Source: Eleginops maclovinus (Eukaryota > Chordata > Actinopteri > Perciformes > Eleginopidae). From it: a DNA stretch of 64,000 nucleotides. The notes below the pieces were generated by a model. The model saw only the letters and a program-made list of their open reading frames with translations, had not been told where the DNA came from and did not search any database. The position numbers and the translations under genes were made by a program. Below, piece after piece: positions 31,942 to 44,400 of this stretch. How positions within the stretch are numbered: position 1 is the stretch's first letter; the number at the start of each line of letters is the position of its first letter. The stretch spans positions 6,008,001 to 6,072,000 of the forward strand of contig NC_086351.1 in NCBI RefSeq assembly GCF_036324505.1, in the 5' to 3' direction.

Positions 31942-34267
31942 AGAAAATGTCCTTTTCAATTGTATTACAATAAATATTCAAAAGATTTGTACATCAACAC
32001 TAGAAGCCTGGCATGTTTGATCAGCAACAGATATCTATAAAATCAGAGCTGGTAAATCAAAATCAAAATATTTCATGTTTCTGCGCAGCCAAGACTCTTT
32101 GTGAGAGAGATGGGTCTACATCTGATCATAGTTAGAAGACATAATTCATTTCAAATGGACATGTGACTAAGACATTAAGAGTGGTGTAGTGCAAACTAAT
32201 TTGGTAAACAAGGGTTTACTGTTCAATGTCACATGTTTAAATGTAATTGAGAGAGTTGATGATTTATTTGGCTGTGTCTTCTGTAGGATCTGTAACTGAC
32301 TATGTTTGACGTTTACTGCAGAAGGAAGAAAGGAAAAGCAGGATTTCCCATGGAAAAGCTATGATGTTTCAATCCATAAGCTTTTGTAATAAGCAAGTGG
32401 AAAATCCTGGGTTTACTTGAGACTAGAAGCATACTTAACAAGGACTAGCTGCTATTTACAAAGCTTTAACCAAAATGTATCTGAGGCGCAGGAAAAGGTC
32501 AGAGAATCCTTAAACCTGAGGAAAAGCTTGAAAGATATTACAAACATCGAAGATATGATACTTGATATGTTCTGCCCCCTTTTGGGAAGTTGTCAGTACT
32601 GCATGTGTATACACTGAATCAAACATAGGGTGATACTTAAACTAACATTTCTTATCATTCAAATATTGAAACCATTAGTAAACTTTCCCTATTTCCAGAT
32701 GATTATCAAAAAAGAGTTTATAAAATATAATACTGATTTTAGCACAGTTTATTTATACAGAATCTATCTGTACGATGTATCAAACTGAAATATAATTCAT
32801 GTATATGTATTGGGTGTACATTTTCATTTTAATTGTCTTTTTAAACATTTAAGTTATTTGTTTTGAGGACAAACTACATTTTAGTTGAGAATCATAGATG
32901 TTAATAACAGCAGCAACATTATTAATGAACATTAACAGAACGTATAAAACACTGCAATAAACGCATTATTGTTCCTAACTGTTCTATTCAAGCCCAAATA
33001 TCATGACTTTAATAAACATGCATGACATTACGAGTTTGGGTAAGGGTGGAGGAAGGGTGTGGATCAACAATGGTGTGGCATTTTCTTTGTTTACATTGTG
33101 AAGGTAGAGATATTGATGGCAGGTGCAAGACAACACTTCATGTTATGCTATTAGTTTAATTTTCACAATAACATCTTTTAGATTGTGGTAAAATGGTGCT
33201 CTCCTGTTGGTACACAGTTGTAATGTTAGAAATGACCACAAGAGGGAGCTATAAAAAAGGTTAACACTCAGAAATGGCCCACAAACCAGCATTTAGGGTC
33301 GAATATATGATCATGTAAAATTGAGGACTGGTGTCAAAGGTCATGGAAAAATTGAACATTGGTTTTGTGGTTGTCATTATTTGAGAAAAATATGAGTTTG
33401 TGTGAAAAATACCTTGTTCCGCAGTCAGTCAAGGAATCGGTGAACATTTGGAAAATGATGCCATTTATATGTCAAGATATTTCTATAAACTCTTCTCTCG
33501 ACCTCTAATACATCATCTCCATTATTTGTCTGTCCGAACAAATGAAATAAAATGAAAAACATCAAGGCTCTATGTACTTGCTTTTTCTCTTTCACTCCAA
33601 CTTATTTTTCTAGAAAACGGATCAGATCAATGCTTCACAAAGAGTTGAAGAACTGCTGTGTTTCAATGCTAAATCTTCTTGACGTTTTGAATTACAGTCA
33701 ATCATGGTCGATACACTCCTCAAAATCTTTGCATACCAAACATCTCATCTCCAAACAACTGTTCCAATGGAGCTGCCCAGCTGCCAACAGCAGAGGACTG
33801 TAGCTATACTGGGCTGCTCCTGCAAGACAAGTGCAGAAATACTAATGTGAGAGGGTTTTTTCAAAGCATGAAGTCACATAAAACTGCCTTTCAGCCTCAA
33901 ATCACCTTCATTTCATAAACACAAGCAGATAGAAAAACACACCCTGCAGTATAATCACTTTCATTAACAACCTTCAACCTCGTTAAAGCAGCAAAGTCAT
34001 CAAGAGGTTTTTCATTCCCCAACAGGAGCTTTGGCTCATTCCATTTGTTTTTCACCGTCCTCACTGCACGCACTGTTGGCCTGATTGTGACTGCTGTACT
34101 CTTTCCTGACAATCACCAGAGAATCACTGAACTGCGATCTACGCTCACTTAGTGTTTTGACTCAAACCAGCCCATTACCTTCTTTCACCCACTGACAAGT
34201 TGAATACACCTGCACGATTGACCTCGAAGTCGTGTCAAAAGGAAAAATAAAAAACAAGATCAAAGGC
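31942..34267. other. intergenic, no confirmed gene
   Basis: AT-rich sequence. The minus frame 33897-34112 (71 codons, including NKWNEPKLLLGNEKPLDDFA) looks somewhat protein-like but starts without an ATG and has no clear domain. Confidence 0.45.
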
Positions 34268-34640
34268 CAGTGGTGAAAATGTACTTTGTAGATTAACTCG
34301 AGTACTGTTCTTGAGTAAGTACTTGTACTTTACCTGAGTATTCACATTTCTGATACTTTGTAGTTCTACCCCACTACAATTCAAAGTTCAATCGTGTAGT
34401 TTTACTCCACCACATTTATTGTATACCTTTAGCTGTTTAGCGGACTTGGACGAATGTTTTGAAATATAGACTAAATAAGACTTTTACTTTTGGTGCTATA
34501 AGTATATTTTGATGCTAATACTTTTGTACTTTTACTTGATTGATATATTGAATGCAGGACTTTTACTTGTAACAGAGTATTCCCATACTCTGGTACTTCT
34601 ACTTTTACTTATGTACAGGATCTGAGTTCTTCCATCTCTG
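34268..34640. mobile_element. hAT-like non-autonomous element (MITE)
   Basis: The left end CAGTGGTGAAAATGTACTTT and the reverse complement of the right end, CAGAGATGGAAGAACTCAGA, match the usual CAGTGGTGGAAG-type termini of a very common teleost repeat. The interior has its hallmark phrases (ACTTGTACTTTACCTGAGTA, TTTTACTCCACCACATTTAT). The 8 bp flanks TCAAAGGC and TTCAAGAC agree at only 5 of 8 positions, so the target duplication is decayed or misplaced. No transposase frame is present. Classification to hAT is by family resemblance. Confidence 0.75.
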
Positions 34641-37600
34641 TTCAAGACATAGCTTTATTTGTTTGACTCCCTGAATAATACTTTCATTTCTGCCAAAGTT
34701 TTCTACTATCAGTACAAGTTGAGAAAAGCATTTAACATGCATCTAGCTCTCAAACTGAGCTGAAAGAGCAAGAAGAAGATGTAAACTGAGATGAAAAGCT
34801 GTTGACACAACTCGCTTTCCTCTCGAGGAACAAAAAGCATTCACAGCATACTTTAGATTTTAGGCATTGAATTTTTTATGATTTTCGCTAGGGCAATTGT
34901 GATGAGGGGCAGAGATATAAACCACTGTCAGACAATAGATGCGACTTAGTTTCCCATGTCCCGAGGATGTTCAAGCCTGAATTGCTTCATAAGAATTCAT
35001 CCCATTCCTACACTCCCAACCGCTTTAGTTTCACATAACATCAAACCCCAAAAAGCTTAAAAACGGAAGGGGAGGGAGATACTGGCAGTAGAACAAACAT
35101 AGTGTTATAACACACTAAAATATGTGAAATACATTGGGTGTGAAATCCAAATTCAATGCATATATACTGAATATTTCCTGCACATTTATAGGAATGTGGG
35201 GATTTTTTTCAACAAGCTTTTCTTGAAGTAGTTGTGAATAGTCTAAGGCATGTATGTGGTCAGTTACTACAGCTGAGTTGTCAGGTATGCTTTATGAGAA
35301 TATTAAATTTGGGATTAGGATGCTGTCCAGAGTTGCAGCTGTCATCACTCATTTGTCAGGATAGGAGGGATTTTATAGTGGTTGGATCAGAGCGGTGGAC
35401 ACGTCCGACCCTGAACTGTGGAAAAACAAGGCCTTGTTTTCCTGCTGAGAGCACTCATTACAAGACAGTATAAAAGCTTCCCACAAACAAGCACAACTCC
35501 TTGACCTCAGATGTGAGTGAATGGAGAGGACGAGAGCTAGCGCCAAGCCACAGAGACTCCAAACCTCGCCAGCAAGCACCAGCCCCGGGAGTGTCAACTT
35601 GGGACACGTTGTTGTTTTTTTACTTTCTCCATCCACAGCACACAGGCCTTCAGTACACAGGGAGCCGCTACAGCTGGCGTCTGTTGTGGTACAGTACCAC
35701 AGGCGAAGGAACACAAAAAAATCAGAAAAAAATGACATCTAGATAACAGGTCCCTCTTGGAGGTTCATTACTGCATAGGGAGGAGAGAAAATAAACAAAA
35801 AGTCCTCCATCCATATAATGCATGTTTACTATCTTAGTTCAGCATGGCTTGTATTCTTACAATTACAAATACACATCATACACAAAGTAACCAGGCAGTC
35901 AGTGAACGGATACATCAATATATTGTTTAAAACTAGGGTTTGCAGCTAACTTTTTACAATTTCTTTGCTTATCGAATGGAAACATCAGTATTTGAGTTAA
36001 ACTGTAAACTGCTTTGTAATTTTCTGACTCTGCATCGACCAATCCTCCAGCTTCTCCAGTAGCAAACATACAGTTAAGTATAGTCACTGAGGTATGCTGA
36101 ATTACCAGTGAGGGAATAATCCCTCAGCCATTTGGGGTTAACCTACGTCTGCTGAGGTCACATACTACAGACGTGACTGTGGTGGACCAGTGCACTTTGT
36201 CAAGTGGACACCTAACGCTAAACTGAACAACAACACAGGCCAGGGAAGAGCAGGAAGAAACTACAGGGGCAGAGGGTTTCAGTTTATGTGGTCGCGCTAT
36301 GTTCCAATATGGAAATAATGTAAAGGTCTGTCGAAACACCTTTGTCTTTGAATTTCCATAGAGTAAACACTTCTTTGTATTCATCTGATGAATAAAGGAT
36401 CTGATATTCAAACTCTGTACTTTTTGACTCCCTACAGTTGTGTCTACTTCTGTTGCTTAGTAAATAAATGAATACTCTGACTCTAGGGTCACAAAAGGTC
36501 TCTTTGTTTAATCCGAGTGAGGAGTGAAGCTTGTCCATTGTACAACACAGAGAACATCACCAATGTGCTGCTTCCCAAACAAATCCAACTTGTCTCTACA
36601 ATGTTCATGGATTTTATTGCATTTGCATATAGTGACTCACTCACAAAAACAGTGACGTGTTTGGTGTTAAATGAGAGAAATTGCCCCTCTCACTGATGAT
36701 TTTACAGCTTCTGTTGCGTCACTGCCGATGAGTTGGCTGTATACTCACACTTCGAGATACAAACGTGTGGTTAAAATGTTGAAGAGATTATAAAATGTCT
36801 TATTTATGGGAGTAAGAATGAAAACAAGGCCTTCTTGAAGTCATCTTTGATGATTGATTCAACATTGTTTTAGGATGTGTTGTGCTTGAACTGGAACAGC
36901 AAACACCAGTGTGATTTTGGTGAGGGTATGACTATCCTGGACAAAGTTACTGGTAGAGTGACTTTCTCTGTTCTTACAACAGTATATAATATAGTTATAG
37001 TTTAACTATATTAAGTAGATACACTATATTTTAGTCTTTCAAAAACATCAGTTACCTTAAAATACTCAAATAAATAAAATACCACAGAGGAAAGTTACAG
37101 TCAACGGAACAATTAAAGTGAGTAAAGTCAGTTTGAACTCATTATTTCTCAGGCTTGATTGGAATTAACAGTGTCAGACTATCTGACTATATCATATGTC
37201 TTATATAATTAGCTTTCGGTATGGTTTTAATTGAGAATACGGCAGAAAAAAATAAATATTGTGCGTTTAATGTTGCATAAGTAATGCACGGGTCATACCA
37301 ACTCCTGTCCATGCCGCATCCTGATAAACAAGACTGATCAGATATGTTTCCTGGGAAGTCATACAGTTGGCTGTAAACAGTAACGTTGTATATCTGACTC
37401 ATTTTACGGTGTGCTTGTCTAGACCTTGTGCATGACGTCACCTCAACATGCTGCAACATTCACCACATCTGGTTAAACCTTGATCATGTTTTCCCTGATT
37501 ATGTGTTCCTGTACAATATGTTTGGCAAATGAAAAACATGAAGGCAGTCCTTAATTTATTATTTGATCAAGGTAACTTCTATGGTGTCCTTTAAATGTCC

Positions 37601-39347
37601 TTGGTCATGAACTAATTGTAAAGATAAGGGTAAAACTGACAAGGTAAGAGATTTATATTAAACCAACATTGGCTTTGCTCACTTACTTTCTCATATTCCT
37701 TAAGTTAGAAGTACATAGTAACGTATATTAAATAATAAAGGGCTTATGTTTGTTTGTTGGTATATCTTGACAGATGATCAACACAGGGTAGGTTCTTTTA
37801 GTCTAAATTCACAAGCAGACTAGAAAGCCTCGTCAATGCTGATGTAGTACTTACGTTAGAAACTAAATAAAGTATGTTGCACATTAAAACTCACCTGTAC
37901 TATACGTTTTACACAAAAAGAGCTGAGTATAAATGGTCTAAAGTTACATCTTAGTTTGATATTTTGCAACTTCTTTAGGATTTGGGGTGACTAAGGTAAT
38001 AGTACACCAAAAATGTAGTCCAATTAATACATACGTCATTTCATAGGAAGGACTTAGGGTAGGTTTGTTTCAACAGGCTCTTTTAGACGTTTCCCATCAC
38101 ACCTTCTCAGGTGATCCCAATTAATGTTGCTGATTAGGCCTCTGCTTTGTTTGCTACTGGGTGAAGCTGCTTGGATTTACCTGAGGTCACAAAACTTCAT
38201 GAACTGTCCAAACAGGCTCAATAACACAAAGAGGGGCAGGAGAGAGAGTTGCAAAGCCATACAATTAAAACTTGACGTTGACGTTTACTTCAATCCCTCA
38301 ATTTAATTGTTAAAGCTTTGTAAAAAGGAACCTGACAATGTGCCAATACACAGCTCCTTATACTTTACGGCCCTCCGAAAGGGTAGAATTTGTGAACTCC
38401 TCACAGCAAATAACTGAATAATGTAAAACCAGTTGCTCTTTGGGATGTTGTTCAGTTTTGTTAATAGCAAACCTCAGAACTTCCCTTACTGAACACTACC
38501 AATTTCCAGTGTATATCTGGTTAATCTTTGCAGAAACACATGAATCCAGTTCAATTTAATCGAATCACTTTCTCGAGAAACTGTCAGACATGGATTGAAT
38601 AGACTAATCAGGCATCAGTTGTATTAGGCTCCACAAGGTTTGCACACATTTAAAAATGATCAAAATTGAATCAAAACTTGTAAACATTGAATCATTTCAA
38701 ATGAAACCGTAATCTGATTAGTCATGTAAGACTAGAACCACCAATGAGCAAACATCGGTACATTTAAAGTACTTTCATGTTGTGGATCTTAAAAAAGGGC
38801 ACAGTTTTAGATACTGAAGATTTATTTCTTGTGCTTCAAAAAACTAAGAGTACTAACACTTTGTTACAATTTATGATTCAGTGCGTGTCTGGAAAATAAA
38901 ACAGTTTGTATGTTAAGCAAGCAAAACTTAGCTTCTAGCGTTACGATAAGGTAGCTAAGTGTTCTTCAGTGGTTGAGTGAAATGTTAAAGTTTTAATATA
39001 AGTAAAGACACACTGTTGTAAGAGAAAATGAGACCTTGTCTTTGCAAACTTCAAGCCAAATGAAGGACTTTCTAAGAGATTGCTTTTGGGTAAACTTGAT
39101 TCTGGGTGACAGTGACAAAGACACGGGGAAATAGATGTTGCTGAGAATCACAAAAACAATAAGACGGGAAGCAGCTTTGAAATTCATTATAATAGCTGTA
39201 CAAGTTTAACCTGTTTATGAAATATGTGTTGCATAAAATACAGTTGAAATCCCTGCAGCTTTCTCTGACCCTTCCTGCTTTAACAGCCACCTCTATACCC
39301 TTCTCCTCCTTCCAATAAATCCAAGGGGAGCCGTGCGTGGAGCTGAA
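34641..39347. other. intergenic, no gene seen
   Basis: AT-rich sequence with several GC-richer patches (35360-35720, 36130-36290). These have open frames in more than one reading frame but no domain or splice support. A perfect CRE palindrome lies at 37433-37440. Confidence 0.5.
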
Positions 39348-39485
39348 CCCCCCCCCCCCCCACCCCCAGTGAAAGTGCCATGGAGCAGCTCCAGATGTGA
39401 ACATCCTCCCTCTCTCTCCCTCTATCTCTCTCCCACACTCTTTTCTCTCCCACTTCGAGTCAACCCCCCCGCCTTCCCCCGAGCA
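39348..39485. repeat. pyrimidine-rich low-complexity tract
   Basis: A 14-base C run (39348-39361) and a further C5, then CT-rich sequence from 39405 to about 39485. This strand asymmetry may form unusual DNA structure and is prone to assembly error. Confidence 0.85.
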
Positions 39486-39654
39486 GCTACGAGTTTTCCA
39501 TTTCCTTTTTTGGTGAAAAAATCTCAAACACAGGCAGGGAGGAGGACGTTTCACCCATGCCGACAGGAGAGACTGTGTATGTGTGCTTCATCAAGGCGAT
39601 GAAACAGTCGACTCAGCATAAACAACGGTGTGTGTGTGTATATATACACATTCA

Positions 39655-39677
39655 GGCACACACACACACACACACAC
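39655..39677. repeat. short (CA)n tract
   Basis: A small CA repeat preceding the large one, followed by TC- and CA-rich degenerate sequence. Confidence 0.8.
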
Positions 39678-39848
39678 TCTCCCTTTTAGCTCTGACTTTC
39701 TCTCTCTCACTCACACAATATCCTAGACCTACAGACACACACTCAAACACTTTTATTACACACACATGGTTTTCCTCTCCGACACTTTCTAACAAACCTT
39801 TATGCCCGTCCCACGGTGCACTCAAAACTCTCTCTGCCTTTTTCCCTG

Positions 39849-40080
<232 letters not shown>

Positions 40081-40767
40081 CCTAGAAATACTTTTTAAAC
40101 ACACAGGAAAGGTTCTCTAGTAAAGTCAAATGAAAGCTATGACCTCGTAAACCAGTGATAGATATTTCACTTTAACCACAAACACACAGAATGCAAAAAC
40201 TGCCCAGCGAAGATCAGTCAGTGTAAGTTTAATGAATAAGACTTCACAAATAAAAGCAACCATGTGGCAGTATCAATTATCATCTTTTTTGTTGTACAGT
40301 AAATTCATACTGTTTTCGCCTCAATGCCATTTTTTCCACCCTAAGTGTCCTTTGGCCAACTCTGACTCACCAGCATCAAAGCTGAAATAAAGAAATATGC
40401 CTTTCCTTAATGACTTCTCACATACATATTAAAAAAGAACAATGAAAAACAAAAACAGTAACAGCGTTAAAAGCAACAGTTATTAAGGCAAATCAATGCA
40501 GACATGCATACTCCTGCAAAAAATAAAAGATTTTAGCTTCTTTTGGGGTTATAAACGCTGGCTCTCTGAGCAATGTTGATAACAAACTCATAACAACAAA
40601 GAAAAAACAAACATGTATATTGAAACTTTTTGTAAGTAGTATTGCAAATTGTAACAAAAGCATATACATGACATAAAAGTGGTCTGTGTGCCATGTTCTG
40701 AAGTTGTGTTCTTTATGTGCACGTAACATGGTAGCAAGAGAAGGTCTTATCAAAAGTGCAAAAGACT

Positions 40768-40773
40768 TTTATT
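40768..40773 (-). terminator. fhl3: poly(A) signal AATAAA for fhl3
   Basis: The minus-strand hexamer (TTTATT on +) lies about 565 bp beyond the expected fhl3 stop. It is the only canonical one I noticed in that interval, giving a 3' UTR of about 0.6 kb. Confidence 0.6.
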
Positions 40774-41336
40774 GATCATAACCACCATAAACTGGCTCTC
40801 ACTGTAAGCACAATCAGCAACGTCTTTTAAACATTTTCTTCCTGTTATTTACCTTCTGACGTATTTAAAAAAGATGCTTAACCTGCAGTTATAAGAGCAT
40901 TATAGTACCTCCACCATACTTCGAAGAACTGACTGTAGGGTTTACATGCCATACTGTATCAGTGTTCTGTATCCTCTCTTCTTTACCTGAAGTTGCAACT
41001 TTTTATATAAAACATGAAGGTTTTTTTTTGCAAAGTGACTTGCATTTTGCTTTTCTTTGGTTTGAAAGTACATAACACATTAGTCGTGTTATTTTTAAGG
41101 ACAGAATCATTAACTTTTTGGTTGAAGAGGAAACCTTTAAAAAGGGGTTCATTCAAACAATGCAGAAATCCGACCCAGACAGTGAGCACGAGGAACTGAT
41201 CTATATAAAAACAACCTGAGAGGCAGCATTTGTTAGCCTGCGTTACCGTCCTGGGTAATGACTCTGGGTTCTTAACATGCTGTGACAAAGTGTGAAAGGT
41301 TTGTCAGGGAAGGGTGGGAGTGGGGTTAAACACTGT
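40774..41336 (-). other. fhl3: fhl3 3' UTR (inferred)
   Basis: Lies between the expected stop (41337-41339) and the AATAAA at 40768. If the last exon is read exactly as given, its first ~94 bp would be translated to a stop at 41243-41245. Confidence 0.6.
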
Positions 41337-41493
41337 TTATAGGTTGCTGTTGGTGTTGCAGTCGCGGCACAAGATCTTGTCTCCATCAGGGAAAAAGCCG
41401 GTGCCCACCAGTGAAGCCGAGCACTGGGAGCAGGTGAAGCAGGGCTGGTGCCACTGACGTTCCTCAAATGAGATGTACTTCCTCCTCCAAAAC
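41337..41493 (-). pseudogene. fhl3: fhl3 coding exon 5 with apparent 1-bp deletion
   Basis: Acceptor CGTCCCAG|GT (AG at 41495-41494). After GGTTTTGGAGGAGGA the expected AAG TAC reads AGTAC, so the conserved KYISFEERQWH frame is one base out of register with exon 4. All AGs near the exon start give the same wrong phase, and no alternative donor in exon 4 rescues it. The rest of the exon is intact in the shifted frame (HQPCFTCSQC, LVGTGFFPDGDKILC, TAA at 41337). This looks like a local indel or assembly error in an otherwise sound gene, not a decayed pseudogene. Confidence 0.8.
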
Positions 41494-44400
41494 CTGGGAC
41501 GAAAAGAGCAACGACACAGAGATTAATCATTATGGTTGAGCTTTAGAGGACTCGCGTGGCAAATCACGCATGCTTCAAAACGTATCAAACTGGGAAAGAA
41601 AGCTTTTTCTGGGGCCAAACTCTGATCAGTTTCCATACAGGATTTTATATAAATTAATCTTTTCTCCTGAAACTTTCAGAATCTCTTAACAAAGGGGGGG
41701 GGGCACATATCTATGTATAAAAGACATTACAATTGGAAATTGGATTCTGCATAACAGACTTCGAAAGAATTCAACCAGGTTACACACAATGTAAAATGCA
41801 GAAACTGGCAGCCAATCTAAATACTAAACGTATATCTAGTGCGGAACCCTCAGCCAGTCAACACATCAAAAGTAGCACCTGGGGAAGCACAAATCAATAT
41901 CACAGTGTAGAATAGCGATGTTGTCTTGCCTGTGATTGGTTTGCTGCAGGCCTCGCACTTCTTGGAGTACAGGCTGCCGAAGCACTTGAGGCAGTAAGGG
42001 TTCTCGTCTCGAGAGGTGAAGTGTTGACCCGCCAGCTGTGTCTTGCAGCTGGTGCACACAAAACACTCCTTATGCCACGGCTCGTCCCGATAGGTCACAC
42101 CACCTTTAGCCAGGGTCTGAAAATAAGAGAGGTCAAAGGTCAATTGGACATCATTTTTAAATCACTTCTTGAATGTTTTCCCGTGAATGTTTCTGGTTAA
42201 CAAGGACAAATCCCAGTTATGTTATCCCATGTGGTTGTTTCTGCTGACCTTTTTACAGCGTGTGCAGCGCGGGGCGAACTTGTCCTCGTAGCAGGTCACG
42301 CAATAGTGTTCATCCTTGTCAGGGATGAAGGACTTTGAGCCAATCGGCTGGTTGCAGCTGTTACAGATGAAGCAGCCCTCGTGCCATGTAGAGCCTGCAT
42401 ACTCCAACTTCCTCGTTCCTGAAAGAGAAAAAGAGTGATGATAGAAGGCAGGGAAAGAAATAGAAAGATGGAAACATTGGCTTGATTTGAGTATGCAGCT
42501 TTTACAATTCTTCATAGAGTTGTAATGGCCATTTTGGGAATTTTATGGTGATTTTATTTAACAATGAACTGATACACTTCAATTGCTTAAAGGCATATAA
42601 AAATAAATTTGTTTCACTAAGATGGATTTAATTTTACATCATAATACCACAAGCCCCTCACTTCTTTCTACTAATGGAAACTGGCGGCAGTCCGCTTAGA
42701 AAGGGGATAATGCCATTTTCCCCTCTAGGTCCCCAACCAATCCATCTTCTATCCCTCAGCTGTTGAGTTTTTTATTATACTGGTTGGGTTTATAATATGG
42801 TGACGCAGTGGTTTGTGTGGGACTGACATTTTAAACGTTTCCCTGTTTTAAGCTGTGTGTTGTTGAGTCCAAAACTGCCAACAACTTGGTTATAAGCTTA
42901 CATGAATTATAGTGACTCAACAATATCAGCAGTTAAGTATCTGATAAATAGAATACATGTGAACAAGCTGAATTTTGGAGTTTCATTTCACAAGCATTAT
43001 GAGTCTAAGGAACCTTTAAAAAATTCATAAATGATTGAGTTGGTGCATTATACAGTAGGATGCAAACAAAAGGCTTGTTAAAGATTTCTGCTCATAAAAC
43101 AGCCGTTGGTATTTCACTCACAACGTATTTTATTCACATCCTCTTTGCGTATAGTCCATTGTCGACATGCTCAGAACTGTCTCTTTCCCTACAGGTTCTA
43201 TTCTCCTTCCCTAGATGATACTTTATTGTTACAGAACATATTGTAGTTTTTAAGTTTGACTTCTCATACAAGAATTCCGTTTGTATATTTATTCTTGCAA
43301 AAATAGTTTGTTTCAAACTTCAGTGCATAACTCAAATAAGATCATTTGTCAGTGTACGGCGGCAACAACAGAAACTATGTCTGTCCTAGGGAATTCCAAA
43401 CAGAATAAACTGAGTCACAAAAGAAAAGGACCATTGTCTGCGAGACATACAACAGCCTTTGTGACCAATGTTGGTCATGCATTGGGATCAAAGTTGCAGC
43501 AGTTTTATCTGAGAAATCTTCTAACCAAATCATGTAGAGAAATCCAATTAGACTACGTTTGTATTAAGTTTCTTCCTTCCTTGAGTAGCCTACATAAACA
43601 ACTTCAGTCTAGCATTCAGTCTTTAAACAAAGACAAGTGTGTGTGCCTGTTTTTTGAGGGTGTTCATATTTTTATATGATGGCAGAGTCTTACGCTTAAG
43701 GAGAGGTCACACTTTTGGAATTGAATCCAAAGTGCATCTGAATTTTGGGTGATGCAGTGAAAGGTTTACACTCTTGTATACTAATGAATTCCAGGAGCAT
43801 TCCTAAGAAAAAACATTCTGAGCTGATAGATGTATACAACTAGTTATTTGTCTAAAGCTCTTCTCAAACCAATGATGCAAATATGCTGAATGTTCTCCAT
43901 AAAAAAGAGATTACCTACAGTTGGAATAAAGGGAAATATCATATATTTTCCTGAAAAATGTGCTGCCTTGTCGGGGCTGTGTAAGCTGGAATAACTGACT
44001 CTCTTATCTCCTGTTATCATCAGGCTGGTGGCAGCCATCCAGCCCTGAGGGATCTGGCTTACAGACAACAAGTCAAGCAGACTGGCAATTACTCTGTCAC
44101 ATTCAGCGCTGGCTGCTGCTCAATCGTGGACCCTCGCCTTCTCTTCTTCTTTTTTTAAAACCCCTGTCATTTCTATATCTTCTTGATCTGTTACTTTGTA
44201 CTTTTCATTTGACCCTCCTTCCTGGAGTCTGTCATGCCATCATTTTCCATAGTCATTTGCCTATCCATCTTGAAATGTGAATACTACATGGAAAATAAAA
44301 TGACGGACAACAAGACAAATGTTTAGTGGGCGAGTGGAATACCATTATATATGGCACTGTCAAATTCATAGTACATGTGCAAGGTATTTTACATGTCACT

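Noticed and set aside
35373..35738. 121-codon minus ORF in a GC-richer patch
   Set aside because: No recognisable domain, and equally long frames occur on the opposite strand; no splice-site support.
36124..36411. Minus ORF with Cys/Trp spacing vaguely like an Ig domain
   Set aside because: The spacing and flanking residues do not fit the V or C set pattern; composition looks random.
41243..41530. 95-codon minus ORF taken as the true fhl3 C-terminus
   Set aside because: It is the literal reading after the missing base, but its sequence has no LIM ligands, while the alternate frame keeps them all.
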